From positions 31,850,956 to 31,914,955 of the forward strand of contig OY997594.1 in assembly GCA_963921825.1 (NCBI GenBank): a DNA stretch of 64,000 nucleotides, given 5' to 3'. Every line of letters begins with the position of its first letter. Position 1 is the first letter of the stretch. Origin of the DNA: Erodium maritimum. Lineage: Eukaryota; Streptophyta; Magnoliopsida; Geraniales; Geraniaceae. Below are positions 21,372 through 31,363 of this stretch, piece by piece. The notes under the pieces are model-generated. The model worked only from the letters and a program-made list of their open reading frames with translations, did not search any database and had not been told where the DNA came from. The position numbers were made by a program, and so were the translations under genes.

Positions 21372-23782
21372 ATGTCGGGCGACGCTGGGTCCCGTGCACA
21401 GTCAGTTGGTGACGAAGTCGGATTCACCTCCGAGGAACTAGCACGCGATTTCCAACACATTCTAGCGGACAATCGGGACAACTCCGCTTTCTCCCCATAC
21501 TCGCAACCGGGGTCGAGCTCAGGTAAGTGCAAACTTATTATTTTTTTTTTTGATAAGCTCGAAAATTTATTGATAGGACCGAATCCAGAAAAGAAAACGG
21601 TAAGCCCTGATTCAAGGAGAAGCAGGGTAGCAACCAAAATAATAGAGGGGTTCCAACACAAGGGGAACCAAAAGGCTTAACCTTTTCTTAAAAAGAAAAA
21701 ACAAGGAGCAAGAAAACAGGAAAAAAAATCGTCAAAACGTCACCGGCCAATCGGCGCGGCCTTCTTCTTGGCAGCCAACTCTCGAATTACCGTCCAAGCT
21801 CGGGACCCTGAGACGACTTGACGATTTGAGTTTCTCCATTTCTAACTTGCTCAACCTGTTTCCCAATATCGACGTTTTGATGCAGTCCAGGAAGGTAGTT
21901 GCTACGGCTCAAGGCAATTGAAGGTACATGAGCGTAACTACCCGACCCATGATCTAGAACTGGAAGCAGTGGTCTTTGCATTGAAGAGTTGGAGGCATTA
22001 TCTATACGGAGAGCAGTTTAGAGTATTCTCAGACCACAAGAGCCTTAAGTATATTTTCTCTCAGCACGACTTGAACATGCGCTAGAGGCGATGAATGGAG
22101 TTACTAGAGGAGTACGACTTCAAGCTGCTCTATCATCCGAGCAAGGCGAATGTCGTCGCAGATGCCTTGAGCAGGAAGTCGACTCATTGCTTGGCCAGCA
22201 TGGAAGTCCAAGAGTGGAACATGCTGGAAGAGTTGAGTTCATTCAGACTGGAGCTCGAGGAGATCACGGATGGTGTGACTTTATGTGCATTGGTGGCTCA
22301 GCCCACATTGATTACTCGGGTGCTAGAGGCACAGGCCGAGGATGCTGAGGCGACAGGGATTCGTGAGAGACTGGTGGACGGTGACGAGATCGATGGTTGG
22401 GAGTTGAGTGCAGATCAGGGTCTCCGTTTTAGAGGACGGTTGTTTGTACCCCGAGGTTGTAGGGACACCGTATTGAGAGTGCCATCACTCCCCGCTTGCT
22501 GTGCACCCCGGTGGCACCAAGATGTATAGAGACATCCGACGACAGTTCTGGTGGAGTGGGATGCGCAGGGCAGTAGCAGACTCTGTTTCGAGGTGCCTCA
22601 CCTGTCAGCAGGTGAAGGCGGAGCATCAGCGACCCGCTGGCGTACTACAGCCTTTACCGGTCTCCGAGTGGAAGTGGGAACACGTTACTATGGATTTTGT
22701 ATGTGGATTACCGTGGTCGTCTAAGGGACATGATGCTATTTGGGTTGTGGTTGATCGACTGACCAAGTCGGCACACTTTCTGGCTATGCGGATGACTGAA
22801 ACAGTGGACATGTTGAGTCGGTTGTACATCAGGGAGATTATTCGTCTTGATGGAGTACCAGTATCAGTGGTATCTGATAGGGATCCGCGTTTCACATCCA
22901 GATTCTGGAAGAGCCTACAGAAGGCATTGGGGACAGAGGTGCTGCTGAGTTCAGCTTACCATCCTGAGACAGATGGACAGTCCGAGCGCACCATTCAGAT
23001 TTTGGAGGACATTCTTCGAGCTTTTGTGCTAGACTTTCAAGGATCATGGGAGGATCACCTACCTCTAGCAGAGTTTGCCTACAACAACAGTTATCAATCT
23101 AGCATTGGGATGGCACCATTTGAGGCTTTGTACGGCAGACCATGCAGGTCGCCAGTATGTTGGGCAGAGGTAGGGGAAAGAAACTTACTTGGTCCAGATA
23201 TGGTCAGGGAGACGACCGAGAAGGTCGCATTGATTAGAGAGCGGTTGAAGACCGCACAGAGTCGTCAGAAGAGCTATGCAGACAGACGTCGCAGACCGCT
23301 TGAGTTCTCAGTGGGAGATCATGTATTTCTGAGGGTGAGCCCGAAGAAGGGTCTATTACGGTTTAGCCGCGGCGGAGGAAAGCTGTCACCGTGTTTATTG
23401 GACCATTTGAGATCTTGGATCGAGTTGGAGCCGTAGCTTATCGGTTAGCATTGCCACCGCCGCTTGGGAACGTGCATAACGTTTTCCACGTGTCCCAATT
23501 GCGGAAGTACATGGCGGATCCTTCTCACATTATTGAGTGGACAAACATCGAGGTAGTTGATGATGTCTCATTTGAGGAGCGGCCTGTCAAGATCTTGAGT
23601 ACAAAGGAGAAGGTTCTACGGAACAAGACGATTCCATTAGTACTGGTGCAGTGGGGAAGCCAAGGAGTCGGGTCAACGTGGGAGCGCGAGGATGAGGCCC
23701 GGGAGAAGTACCCCCACCTGTTTGATCTTTGAGGTACTTTCCTTTTAATTTCGGGGACGAAATTCTTTTAAGGGGGGTAGAT

Positions 23783-26443
23783 TGTAAGAACCGCCCACGG
23801 TCGATCCCGATAGAACCGGCGAATCCTAAACAAGTTTGACTTCTGGCCGGAAAAGTCAACCGAAGAATCGGGAAGTCATTCGGGACATTTCCAGGGCCCA
23901 AAAAGCTTAGCCGTCATCACGGTTAACTTAGTTGGGTCATTTCCTTCAGTTTGACTGTAATATTGTAACGGTCTAGTTCTGGTCAAACTTGGACTTTATA
24001 TCGACTTTCTCGACTAAAATTGGACTGCTGTAATTCCATTAAAATAAAGTGGCTCCCACAATGCCACATGGCATTGGAGGCTTGAATGAGAAGAAAAGGA
24101 GTTGAAATGACCTCTTGACCCTCCCTAAAGGCTCTAAAAGGATAAAACTAGCAAGGGGCTTTTGGGTCATTTAGCTTGTAGGTCATTAAAGGCAATTGTG
24201 GACACAAATTCAGCATTCCCCTTCATTTTGCTGCAGAGAAATTCTAAAGGGAGAGAGGAGAGGAGCTCTTGGCTTGAGCAAGAAGAAAGAGAGCAAAAAG
24301 AAGGTTTTTGGCTCATCTTTCCACCGTTCCTCCTTCCCAAGCTTGCTAGCTTCATCTCCTACACATCCTCAAGGTATGGATGCTCTAAACTTCTCATTCC
24401 ATCCACTTTCAATCTATGGGTTTTGTGTGTTTTTGGCTTAAAGTTGAAGAACTAGCTTTGTTGTTGTTACTTGGAGAAGAAGTAGTGAAGTAGGATGTTT
24501 GGATTGTGTTTTGGTTGAAGTTTTGATGAACCCATTGAGGGTGTTGATGTTGGGTAAGTTTGGATGAAAATTTTGGAGTTAAGAGGACTTGGAAATGGGG
24601 TTTTTGCTGTGATTTTCGTAAAACTCGAGTTGGGAAGAAAGGGGAAGGAACTGGTCAGGTTTGGCGCGGAATGTGACCCGGACCGGGCCAGGTGTCGGCA
24701 CGGCAGGCCGCACGGAACGGGCCTGGTACCGGCACGGCACGCGGCACGGAACGGACGTGAGTCTGGCACGGTACCTCACATGGTCCGTGTCGCACTCCGG
24801 GCCGGTCTGTGACGCGGTCCGTGCTGGCTCCAGGGCCGGACTGTGATACAGTCCGTGCCAGGTTCCGGCACGGCTAGCCACACGGTCCGTATGGCATTCC
24901 AGATCAAACCCCAGAACCCCAAACCCTTCCTTTTAGCCCATTTTGATTCCTAAATCATTTCTTCAAACCCTATTTCCATTACTTGAGTATTGTTCTGTAT
25001 TTTTGGGGAGAAGAGCATCGTTGAGTTACTCATGTTTGGTCTTATTGTGGTCCAAGACCGTAGTACCGAGCAAGGAAGGAAGGAAGAACTTGGACTTAAG
25101 CTAGAAGAACGAAGATCACGCCGGAACCCTTGTGAAGAACGGAGTTGTGACTACCGAGTTTGACAACAGAGTTTTAGAGGATTACCAAGAGGTAGGGAAA
25201 GTCTTAACTTCTTATTTTAGACGCTTAGTATGCATGTTAGGATAATAAAACCGGAAAGGTCCTAGAATTGCCTATAGGATGCGAATAACTAGAATAATCG
25301 TCTTTCAATTATTAATAACCGGAATTGTCTAGGATGCATGCTTAGGATGAAGATGACTAGTGAAACTCGCTTTCAATACTTGGGAATTGATTTTACTGGT
25401 AGAGAGGCTGTGTTGAGCTTTCGGATTAGTTGTGTGCTAGGTTCACATGCTTGGTTGCTAGTTATTAGGATAATCAAGAGTCTATGGAAACTAGTTTAAC
25501 TTTATGTATGATTAATTTATTGCATGCTTACTTGATTGGTTGAGTGATTGTGTTGATATAATTGTTGATTGAACGGATGATCGAGTATGACTGGTTGTGC
25601 CAAGGGGTACAATCAGGTGATCGATGTATTGAGGGTTCGTGACAGGTAAGTATACGGTAAGTGTGGAGTGTTATTGGATGTCTTGCTGTGATGAAAGTGT
25701 GATTTGAGAAGTGTTCATTGATGGATGAATTATAGTGCATTTTCCTTATTCTTATTCTTGAATGCTTGCTTGTTTGGTTCGGTACTACACCGGGGGGGGG
25801 GGGGGGGGTAATCTGGTGCCGTTGTGGTGGTTGGAGTTTGACAAATACTGTGAGATATTGGTTGAGTATTGGAGCCTGAGGGCATTAGTTATTGAACATT
25901 GTGAAGATTGATTATTGGAGCCTGAGGGCATTGGTTACTGGATATTATGAGGATTGATTATTGGAGCCTGAGGGAATTGGTTATTGGACCCTACGAGGCA
26001 GTTGGATGGATTACTTCGTGAGAGATGGTTACTGTGGTTTCACCCAAGTGTATGTGTCCTACAGGAGCACTACCTTGGTTCCCTATGACATATGGTCCTT
26101 TGGAAGCATTTCCGAGAATTCCGATGATAAACGCCCATTTGGGATTGTTTCCGGTGCCCCGACGCATGTGCCTCCTCTGGACCGAGGGAAAATCTGATAT
26201 GATATGGGTACTCTGGTGGATCGGAATTATGGGAACAGATGTGATCCCAGAATCTATCCATGGATCGGAGGCTTGAGAAAGCAAGAGGTTGGCGTGATAT
26301 CAATTACTCCCATTTTAATCGTTATGATACAGGTGCGTGACGAACCCAATCCTGGCGGCTGGATGGCGCACAGACTGCGACACACAAGGCGATGCCGAGA
26401 ATACGAGTCGACCGGGACGGGCTAAAACGCGGCGGCCGTGACA
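23783..26443 (+). mobile_element. 3' LTR of the Tekay-like element
   Basis: A 2661-bp LTR starting TGTAAGAACCGCCC after the polypurine tract and ending GGCCGTGACA. It aligns end to end by eye with the reverse complement of 129-2767. It includes a ggcacgg-rich minisatellite at 24665-24900 and a run of 17 G at 25792-25808 that the sister LTR lacks. Confidence 0.92.
24665..24900. repeat. ggcacgg-rich minisatellite in the LTR
   Basis: About eight degenerate repeats built from ggcacgg, ggtccgtg and cgggcc words, in the position equivalent to 1735-1880 of the solo LTR. It gives spurious Arg/Pro/Thr-rich ORFs on both strands. Confidence 0.7.
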
Positions 26444-26658
26444 GACAAAAAGAAGCGGTGAACCCAATCTGACCGGTGAACCCAAACTGACTTAAGGTTC
26501 GCAAGAGTTAGACGCCCCTACTGTTGATCAGAAACTGAGAAGCTCTCCCGGAGACGAAAGCACCAAGTCGGGGCAGGCGGCGGCGATAGGTTTTGGGAAA
26601 AAAACCTATTTCGCGCGCGTGCAGCGCGTACAAGTTTTTAACCCGAAACTTATTATTT

Positions 26659-26787
26659 ATGTAACGTAATTTTTTTAATTAATTTATTGTATTAATATAT
26701 TGTATTAATTTTTGTAATTAATTTATTCTATTAATGCATTGTATTAATTTTTTTAATTATTTTTTTAATTAATTTATTGTATTAATT
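26659..26787. repeat. AT-rich minisatellite in the intron
   Basis: Repeats of aattaatttattgtatt and similar words, continuing on the other side of the next LINE at 28781-28835. It is the original intron sequence and served as target for two LINE insertions. Confidence 0.7.
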
Positions 26788-28780
26788 TTTTTTGGTTAGC
26801 GAAAAAATTTATTAGGCAAACGTTCTACAAGAAAGTAAAACGATGCGTGAAAAACAGTCCTTAAAAGCACTTTTCCCCCTACCGATACAGGTATAAAGCC
26901 AAAAAACTAAAACAGAACATATAGCAAGTAAAACAGAGCGCCGCCCTATACACCTACCTTCTATCCGGATTCAAACAAAAGAAACGGTTAGAAACCGAAA
27001 CAGGGGAAACTTCCGGGATAACCTCCAGCTCGCTATCCACAGCGTCCTCCTCACCATCACCTTGTTGCGGTGATTCAAAACCCGAAGAGAGGGCACCAAC
27101 CTTTTTTTTCTTCACAAATCTCTTGCTAAAGCTCCACGTACCTTCGTTACTTTGTTTAGCAATGTCAATAGTGAGAATTCCAGCAGGATCCCCTTTATCA
27201 GCTGAAGTTCTGGCTCTTGTCTGATAATAAACGACTGGAGGAGCTGTCTTTTTTGATTGTCCCTTTTTTGGGCGACCACGCTTCCTTGGGACCTCTACAG
27301 GAATACTGGGTTTGCTCAGAAGAATGTCTTTCCAAATACTGCACTGACACTCGACCATAGGTTCTTTACCCCGAGGCGTGTCTGAGCCCGAGCCCACAGC
27401 CGCCAATGGTCCCAAATCGGTGTCAATACGTTTAAAGATGTCAAACAACCTCGGCTCGCTGGCCGATGTTTGGGCTGCTGGACCTGTACCACTACTCGGC
27501 CCAAAATCTGCTCCAGCACCAATTGAAGCCTGGCCTACAATTGGCCCAGAATCTGCTCCAACACCAATACCCATGTCATTAGTTGGAACAGGCCCACCAT
27601 CTCCAAGCCCATCCGCAATCCCAGAGACTTGAAACAGTGACGTTGGCGGCAACGTATATGAAGCCACCGTGACTTCCGGCAATGTCTCACCAGATACCAT
27701 AGGAGATCGACTCAAAAAAGGAAACCCATTCGAAATGGGAATCACATTCGAAATCGACTTCCTTTGAAACAAGGGCGCGGAATCGTGCAACAATCTCGCA
27801 TCCGAGATTTGCTCTGCATAAGCCGTGAACACCGGTGGATTCAATCCCGAATCCACGCGACTGGAAATCAAACCAGGATTCTCTTTCGAAGAAACAATCC
27901 CGTGACACACGGAGTCAACGACGGGGGCATCGGAAGCAGAGTATTGCAGCTCGACGGCGACCTGAGAGCACGTTGGAGGAGAGGCCACCGGCAGAGGTTG
28001 AGTGGTGACGACCTCCTGAGGGTTCTGCGTCGCACCGGATGTCCGACAAGCCGCTTCCGGTTCAGAAAGGAAAACAGAGCATGTGCTCTGTTTTACCTTT
28101 CCGGCGGAACAGTCAACGGAGAACTCAGAAACCGCCGCGAAGATGCTACAAACAGGACGTGCCCATTCAGTTTGAAGCCATTCAGCGTCTCTATCGCCTG
28201 GGAAGCAGCTGAAGGTGATGAATAACAAATGAAACCGAAAAAATACCCCTTCTTATTTGGTCTCTTCAGCGGGGTTAAGGAATCGATATCGCCGAACGGG
28301 AGAAACATGGCTTTGAACGACTCTTTCGATAGAGGATACGGTAGATTTCGCACATAGATTTCCGTTGTACTCTCCACAAACTGAGGTCGGGTTCGCCTCT
28401 GGCGAACTGTAGCTTCGTCCCGAACCACAACTCTGGCCACCTTCTGAGTCCCTTCATCGATGAACGGTGCAGAGGCAACGGGTGTAGTCACCACCAGCTT
28501 CCCCGTCTTAGTGGGATCGAATTTGGTGTTCTGTTTTACACCATGTTCCCTCGGACCAGCGTGAACAGAGCCTCCATGAGTTTGTTGCTTTGAATCCTTG
28601 ATCTTACTAGGAAAGCAAATGGATTGACACTCACAGTACAGGGTCAGAAGGTTTGAGCAGAAGGAGAAGAAAGGTACAACATCCTCACTGTCGTCGGCGA
28701 GAGAAGTCCGGCCAACCTTTGCAGAGCGTATTTTGGCCATAAATGCAACTATCAAAGCACATTCATTAATGGCCGGATGT
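26788..28780 (-). mobile_element. Second ORF1-only LINE, 18-bp TSD
   Basis: A 1993-bp minus-strand LINE. The reversed poly(A) is at 26786-26793, the 3' UTR is about 160 nt (ggttagcgaaaaaattt at its end), and ORF1 fills the rest, starting about 40 bp from the 5' end. The duplication taatttattgtattaatt lies at 26770-26787 and 28781-28798; since the locus is itself repetitive, part of that match could be coincidental. No endonuclease or reverse transcriptase is present. Its 3' UTR differs from the 15549/21544 family, so it represents another lineage. Confidence 0.82.
26954..28740 (-). pseudogene. LINE ORF1 protein with RRM, one frame change
   Basis: A start ATG at 28740 (MAKIRSAKVGRTSLADD) leads into a basic linker and a good RRM at about 28390-28130: EIYVRNLPYPLSKESFKAMF (RNP2 IYVRNL), FGDIDSLTPLK, KKGYFFGFICYSS (RNP1-like) and ALETLN-type helix ETLNGFKLNGHVLFV. 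That frame stops at 28093. The other frame, open from 28228 to 26954, continues with a long low-complexity linker, a basic KRGRPKKGQSKK strip near 27275 (AT-hook or nuclear signal-like) and an acidic tail (GDGEEDAVDSELEVIPE). A single frame change between about 28140 and 28093 separates the halves; an 11-bp perfect palindrome sits at 28071-28094. Total length is near 595 codons, within the plant L1 ORF1 range. This is the best preserved ORF1 in the window. Confidence 0.8.
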
Positions 28781-30177
28781 TAATTTATTGTATTAATTCA
28801 TTGTATTAATTTTTTTAATTAATTTTTTGTATTAGGGCAATACCGTCCCCAACAATTTCAAATGGCGCCAGGGTTCCAGGTGCCATCACAATTTGGTATG
28901 CACCCACAAGGGTTCCAGACGCCACCGTTTGGAATGAACCCACAAGGACAAGGGTTCTCGATGCCACCCCAATTCTACAACTACCCCGGGCACACACTAC
29001 CCGACGCAGAACTCCCCCAACCATCCTCTGCCCGACCTTCCCAACGACGACCCCGAGCCCAAGCCCGAGCCCGAATCCCAACCACCAGAGTCGGATGGGC
29101 GGACATTCAGCAAGGAGGAAGACATCCACCTCATAGAATGCTGGTTAAGTACTACAAAAGACCCCATCAAGGGCAACTCTCAAGCCGGAAACACATTTTG
29201 GTGCACTATTGAGAGGAAGTACAACTCGAAGGCAAGTCTCCTAGATCGCGGATGGAAAGCTCTCAAGAAACGTTGGCTCAGAGGTTCTGGATAGACAAGG
29301 AGGTTCCTCGGGTATTTGAAGTCCTCCAAGGATGAGTATGCGAGCGGCGCCAACCACGAGGAGCACATGAGACGTGTGAAGCAAATGTGGGCGGACGGAG
29401 CACCCACTAAAGTTTGACCTGGATCATTGGGTGATGAAGCTCGAGGGCGTCGACAAGTTCACTGCCGAGGAAGGCACAATGCATAATGTCCGCCAACAAC
29501 AACTACACCAACAACGACAGCGGTTGGATGAGGCTGTGGCTTACAGCTCAACCCCACCCACAAGCACAGGGGACGAGTACACACCTCTCAGTGGTGAGTC
29601 CCAACAACCAGAATGGGGAGCTTCCGACAACTACGAGGGGACTGAGGTCCCTCTCAGCGACACACCCCCATCCCCTGAGCCCGCCCCAACTCCCCCTACC
29701 CGAACCAACCGCAAGGAAAGAAGGAAACGAAGGCCTCAAACAAGTCGACCCTCCTCATGGCCCAAATGTCTGCCTTCGCCGACCTGGAACGTACATGGCT
29801 GGAGGTTGAACGTACAAGGGAGGAACGCTATGTAGAAAGGACCAGCTCGCTACACAAGATACACGAAAAGTGGGAAGCAAGCATGGTCTTGTACATGACT
29901 TTGTATAATACTGATACCTCCAGTTTCAACGAAGAACATTTGGCAGAGCAAAATGCATTGAAGAGACGAACGCGAAGAGTCTTGGATGCCCTTGAAGATG
30001 AACTTGACGATCTTCGACGACAACCACCACCGGATGCTTCTTGAGCATATACTTTTTTGTGGGTTGTATTAAAAGGGGATCAATAAGATTAAAAGTTAAT
30101 TTTTATTGGTGTTCAATTTATTATTATTATTTTTCTCATTAATTATGTTTTTTCACATTTGTTTATATTTAAAATAA

Positions 30178-30594
30178 GGGTAAACTACAAATGCATACCC
30201 TTAAGTATGCACGTTTAACCGATGAATACCCTGGATTTTAAAGTTAACTGATGCATACCCTGAAGTTACGAGTTGTAACTCAAAACCCCTTCTATCAGCT
30301 AAAATGACGAAAACACCCTCAATGATTTTTTAAAATATAAATGAAGTGATTTTTTAAATAAAAATGAAGTAATTTAATAAGTAAATATATATATATATAT
30401 AACAAAAGTAATTTTTAAATAATTTTTTTAACATAATTATTGAAGTGTAGTTGAAGGTATTTTCGTCATTTTAGCTGACGGAGGGGTTTTGAGTTACAAC
30501 TCGTAACTTTAGGGTATGCATCAGTTAACTTTAAACTTCAGGGTATTCATCGGTTAAATGTGCATACTTAAGAGTATGCATTTGTAGTTTACCC
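30178..30594. mobile_element. MITE, same family as 12946-13337, 9-bp TSD
   Basis: A 417-bp non-coding element with long inverted repeats beginning gggtaaactacaaatgc; the right arm ends gcatttgtagtttaccc. A perfect 9-bp duplication, ttaaaataa, lies at 30169-30177 and 30595-30603. The first 17 bases match the earlier MITE except at one position, but the inner parts of the arms differ (the ggggttttgagttacaac strip is found only here). Confidence 0.93.
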
Positions 30595-30639
30595 TTAAAA
30601 TAATTTAAACGGTTTCAGTTAAAGAATGAACTAAAACAG

Positions 30640-30822
30640 CAAAATATTAATTAATAATCCAGTCAACATCTAGTAAGCACATGGCCTCACTCCCAGGACC
30701 TTAGAGGGTCTATCCATTGCAAAACACCCACTATTCTGCACTCCAGGACCTCACTTTTGTCCAGTCAGCACAAGTTATGCACTCCCAGGACCTCACCAAG
30801 GGCCTTTCTGTTGTTCATGATC
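30640..30822. repeat. Short direct repeats of ccaggacct near the PIF right end
   Basis: Three to four copies of cactcccaggacctcac-like words, spaced about 50-60 bp apart, end at the proposed right terminus. Subterminal repeats of this kind are common in PIF/Harbinger and hAT elements. Confidence 0.5.
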
Positions 30823-30825
30823 GAA

Positions 30826-31363
30826 CAGGGGAGAGGTGAATAGAGAAGTGAGAGCAGTACGCTACTATAATGTCTTAACTGTCCTTTTGCATATTGTGTG
30901 TATATCGGTATCGGAGAAGAGAGGGGAAGGCATGGTCACATATGCATGTAGAAAAGGAAACGATGCAAAGAAAAAGTGTTGCAACTCAACAAAAAGGAAA
31001 GAAAAATGAAACAAGTCAGTACCGCCACTATTATTTGGAATAACTGCTAGGGTTTGTGCATTGACCATGGAAGATGAGGGAGGCTATGGAAGGAAGGATG
31101 GTCCCTTCCTTTCTCTACATAGTGCCCTAATCCCTCTTTTTTTCCACTTTTGATCTCTATGCAAATTGTTCCTTTACTTTATAAATTTGTCGATGCCCTT
31201 CTCTCTCTCTTTTCAACACCCCCACTCAATTGTTACAAAGCTTGTTTTGGAGTCACCACATCCCATGCTTCTTTTTTTTTTTTTGGTTTTGTTGGCTCTT
31301 TACTTGCCCCTTATGCCTTTGGAATCTTGTACCCTATTATCAGTGCATATTAGTTTCACGATA
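30826..31363. other. No gene seen
   Basis: Spacer between the PIF-like unit and the LINE. It contains ctctctctctttt and ttttttttttttgg simple tracts; the open frames at 31150-31369 are composition effects. The last 16 bases (31364-31379) are the left LINE target duplication. Confidence 0.4.

Larger units (their letters stand above)
21877..26443 (+). mobile_element. Partial Ty3-gypsy element, Tekay/Del-like chromovirus, with 3' LTR
   Basis: Present parts in order: the end of the reverse transcriptase/RNase H region (21880-22160; [32 protein letters not shown]), integrase (22501-23340; zinc-binding CLTCQQVKAEH, the core with MDFVCGLPWS, VSDRDPRF and HPETDGQSERTIQ), a chromodomain-type C-terminus (23391-23732; VFHVSQLRKYMADPSH, KVLRNKTIPLVLVQW, WEREDEAREKYPHLF), the polypurine tract (aaggggggtagat, just before 23783) and the 3' LTR. 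The gag, protease, most of the reverse transcriptase and the 5' LTR are not in this copy. The element is broken, with a handful of breaks in what remains. It lies inside a LINE. Its LTR pairs by sequence with the solo LTR at 129-2767. Confidence 0.93.
21544..26645 (-). mobile_element. LINE inside the intron, 13-bp TSD, itself split by a gypsy element
   Basis: Reversed poly(A) begins at 21544, followed by gataagctcgaaaattt. The target duplication aaacttattattt lies at 21531-21543 and 26646-26658. LINE-derived sequence is 21544-21876 (3' UTR of about 196 nt, stop at 21740-21742, ORF1 C-terminus with RAWTVIRELAAKKK) and 26444-26645 (5' leader, GC-rich). The gypsy element occupies the middle. The net LINE is only about 535 bp. 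It belongs to the same family as 15546-17361, and again no ORF2 lies between the ORF1 stop and the tail. Confidence 0.82.
21372..30044 (+). pseudogene. Myb/SANT-like PIF/Harbinger-associated gene, two exons, frame-broken
   Basis: Exon 1 is 21372-21522 (MSGDAGSRAQSVGDE to QPGSSS plus one base) and ends at ag|gtaagt. Exon 2 starts at 28836 after ttttttgtattag; one base plus gg completes a Gly codon and the frame runs on as QYRPQQFQMAPGFQVPSQF, so the intron is phase 1 and spans 7.3 kb. Exon 2 has a Gln/Pro/Phe-rich linker. In a second frame (29034-29294) it has an acidic strip and the SANT-like domain: RTFSKEEDIHLIECWLSTT, NTFWCTIERKYN, RGWKALKKRW. A later frame (29431 on) and the coiled C-terminal part (29757-30044, MAQMSAFADLERTW to ALEDELDDLRRQ) follow. 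At least three frame changes lie in exon 2. Proteins of this type partner PIF transposases in DNA binding; plants also have domesticated copies often labelled glutathione S-transferase T3-like. Confidence 0.7.
20975..30822 (+). mobile_element. PIF/Harbinger-like element carrying nested insertions
   Basis: The proposed left end is gagcatgaacaacgg at 20975 and the right end ctgttgttcatgatc at 30808-30822. The two are inverted repeats matching at 13 of 15 positions, flanked by gaa at 20972-20974 and 30823-30825 (three bases, as in PIF/Harbinger, though that family usually duplicates TAA/TTA). The internal gene is a Myb/SANT-like protein of the kind carried by plant PIF/Harbinger elements. No DDE transposase is present, so it would be non-autonomous. 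Removing the LINEs, the gypsy element and the MITE leaves roughly 2.3 kb. The termini are short and the TSD is not canonical, so the boundary call is tentative. Confidence 0.5.

Noticed and set aside
25961-26425. Several overlapping short ORFs
   Set aside because: They lie wholly within the Tekay-like 3' LTR and have no counterpart preserved in the sister LTR.
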